A stretch of 5,799 nucleotides of DNA. It comes from Pseudomonadota bacterium (GTDB lineage Bacteria > Pseudomonadota > Alphaproteobacteria > Rhizobiales > Methyloligellaceae). Shown one piece after another: positions 5,530 to 5,799 of this stretch. The translations under genes were made by a program, and so were the position numbers. Within the stretch, counting starts at the first letter, position 1, and each line of letters begins with the position of its first letter. Under the pieces are notes generated by a model, which saw only the letters and a list, made by a program, of their open reading frames with translations, was not told the origin of the DNA and searched no databases. Where the stretch lies: the NCBI GenBank assembly GCA_022567275.1, contig JADFHH010000131.1:1-5799 (forward strand), given 5' to 3'.

Positions 5530-5799
5530 GTCGGCTCTCCGCTTGCGCCGCGCGCCCCGCGCTGAGCTCTCAGCAGTTGTGACACCTGTGCGCGGTCTGC
5601 TTCGTTTATCATTTCGCTTAAGAAATTATCCACGTGGAACCGGGACTCCGCACCACTGGCTTCAAGCGCGCGCGCAATCCGTTCCAGCTGCGGCCGCACG
5701 AGCCGCCCGGCCAGTTCCTTACCGCGCGCGGTGGTGGTGAGCAGACGCTCGCGGCGATCGGTCTTGCCGGCCTGCTGCGTGCTATAGCCTTCATCGACC
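5526..5799 (-). CDS. MarR-family transcriptional regulator, C-terminal part
   Basis: The reading frame enters from the right edge and ends at TGA 5528-5526, giving 90 visible residues after one partial codon. The segment GYSTQQAGKTDRRERLLTTT followed by ARGKEL is the wing of a MarR winged helix, where the DxR motif (here TDRRE) contacts DNA. The remaining residues form the C-terminal dimerisation helix (RLVRPQLERIARALE) and a basic, probably disordered tail (RAQRGARGASGEPT). The N-terminal dimerisation and recognition helices are outside the window, so ligand and start cannot be judged. MarR proteins bind palindromic operators as dimers and often regulate their own operon. The stop overlaps the response regulator start in GTGA, so the two are cotranscribed and coupled. 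The counterpart in Rhodobacter would be PetP. Confidence 0.85.
   Translation of the reverse strand, partial: VDEGYSTQQAGKTDRRERLLTTTARGKELAGRLVRPQLERIARALEASGAESRFHVDNFLSEMINEADRAQVSQLLRAQRGARGASGEPT
5535..5540 (-). promoter_or_regulatory. Ribosome binding site deciding the response regulator GTG start
   Basis: GGAGAG on the minus strand lies 5 nt before GTG 5529 and inside the end of the MarR gene. It supports the GTG start over later codons. Confidence 0.65.

Noticed and set aside
5500..5560. A fusion of the MarR gene and the response regulator into one protein
   Set aside because: The two are in different frames; MarR ends at TGA 5528-5526 and the regulator starts at GTG 5529 with its own ribosome binding site.
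1..5799. A mobile element, defence system, CRISPR array or biosynthetic cluster
   Set aside because: Nearly every base is explained by ordinary core genes, and no matching gene, long repeat or composition break is visible.

Overview
The window looks like ordinary chromosomal DNA of an alphaproteobacterium. The evidence is its fairly high G+C content, the order ubiK-like, YbjN-family, proC, and a MarR / OmpR-type regulator / EnvZ-type kinase cluster that resembles alphaproteobacterial versions. The genus cannot be named from the sequence alone. I see no transposase, integrase, phage gene, CRISPR array, tRNA or rRNA.

Layout. The left edge carries the N-terminal 93 codons of an RraA-family protein on the minus strand (1-279). 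A 96-bp divergent intergenic region with two overlapping promoter-like pairs separates it from a plus-strand run. That run is ubiK (376-654), a 273-bp gap with two inverted repeats, a YbjN-family gene (928-1425), proC (1422-2246), csaA (2314-2670) and a short-chain dehydrogenase/reductase (2670-3431). From the right edge a minus-strand operon comes the other way: the C-terminal part of a MarR-type regulator (5526-5799), an OmpR-family response regulator (4813-5529) and an EnvZ-like sensor kinase (3428-4813). The two runs meet tail to tail and their stop codons overlap in the tetranucleotide TTAA.

How the genes fit together. YbjN/proC overlap by ATGA, csaA/SDR by TGATG, MarR/regulator by GTGA and regulator/kinase by TAATG, so neighbouring genes in each pair are probably translationally coupled. 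UbiK is an accessory factor of ubiquinone biosynthesis, ProC makes proline, and CsaA is a tRNA-binding/chaperone-like OB-fold protein; the roles of YbjN and the SDR are not settled. The minus-strand genes form a signal-transduction unit: a membrane kinase, its likely cognate DNA-binding regulator, and a MarR-type repressor or activator. The MarR-regulator pair recalls petP-petR of Rhodobacter.

I found no convincing undescribed system. The points most worth a second look are an isoleucine in place of the conserved proline in the kinase H-box, the inverted repeats in front of the YbjN gene, the stop-codon overlap of the convergent operons, and the overlapping divergent promoter candidates.
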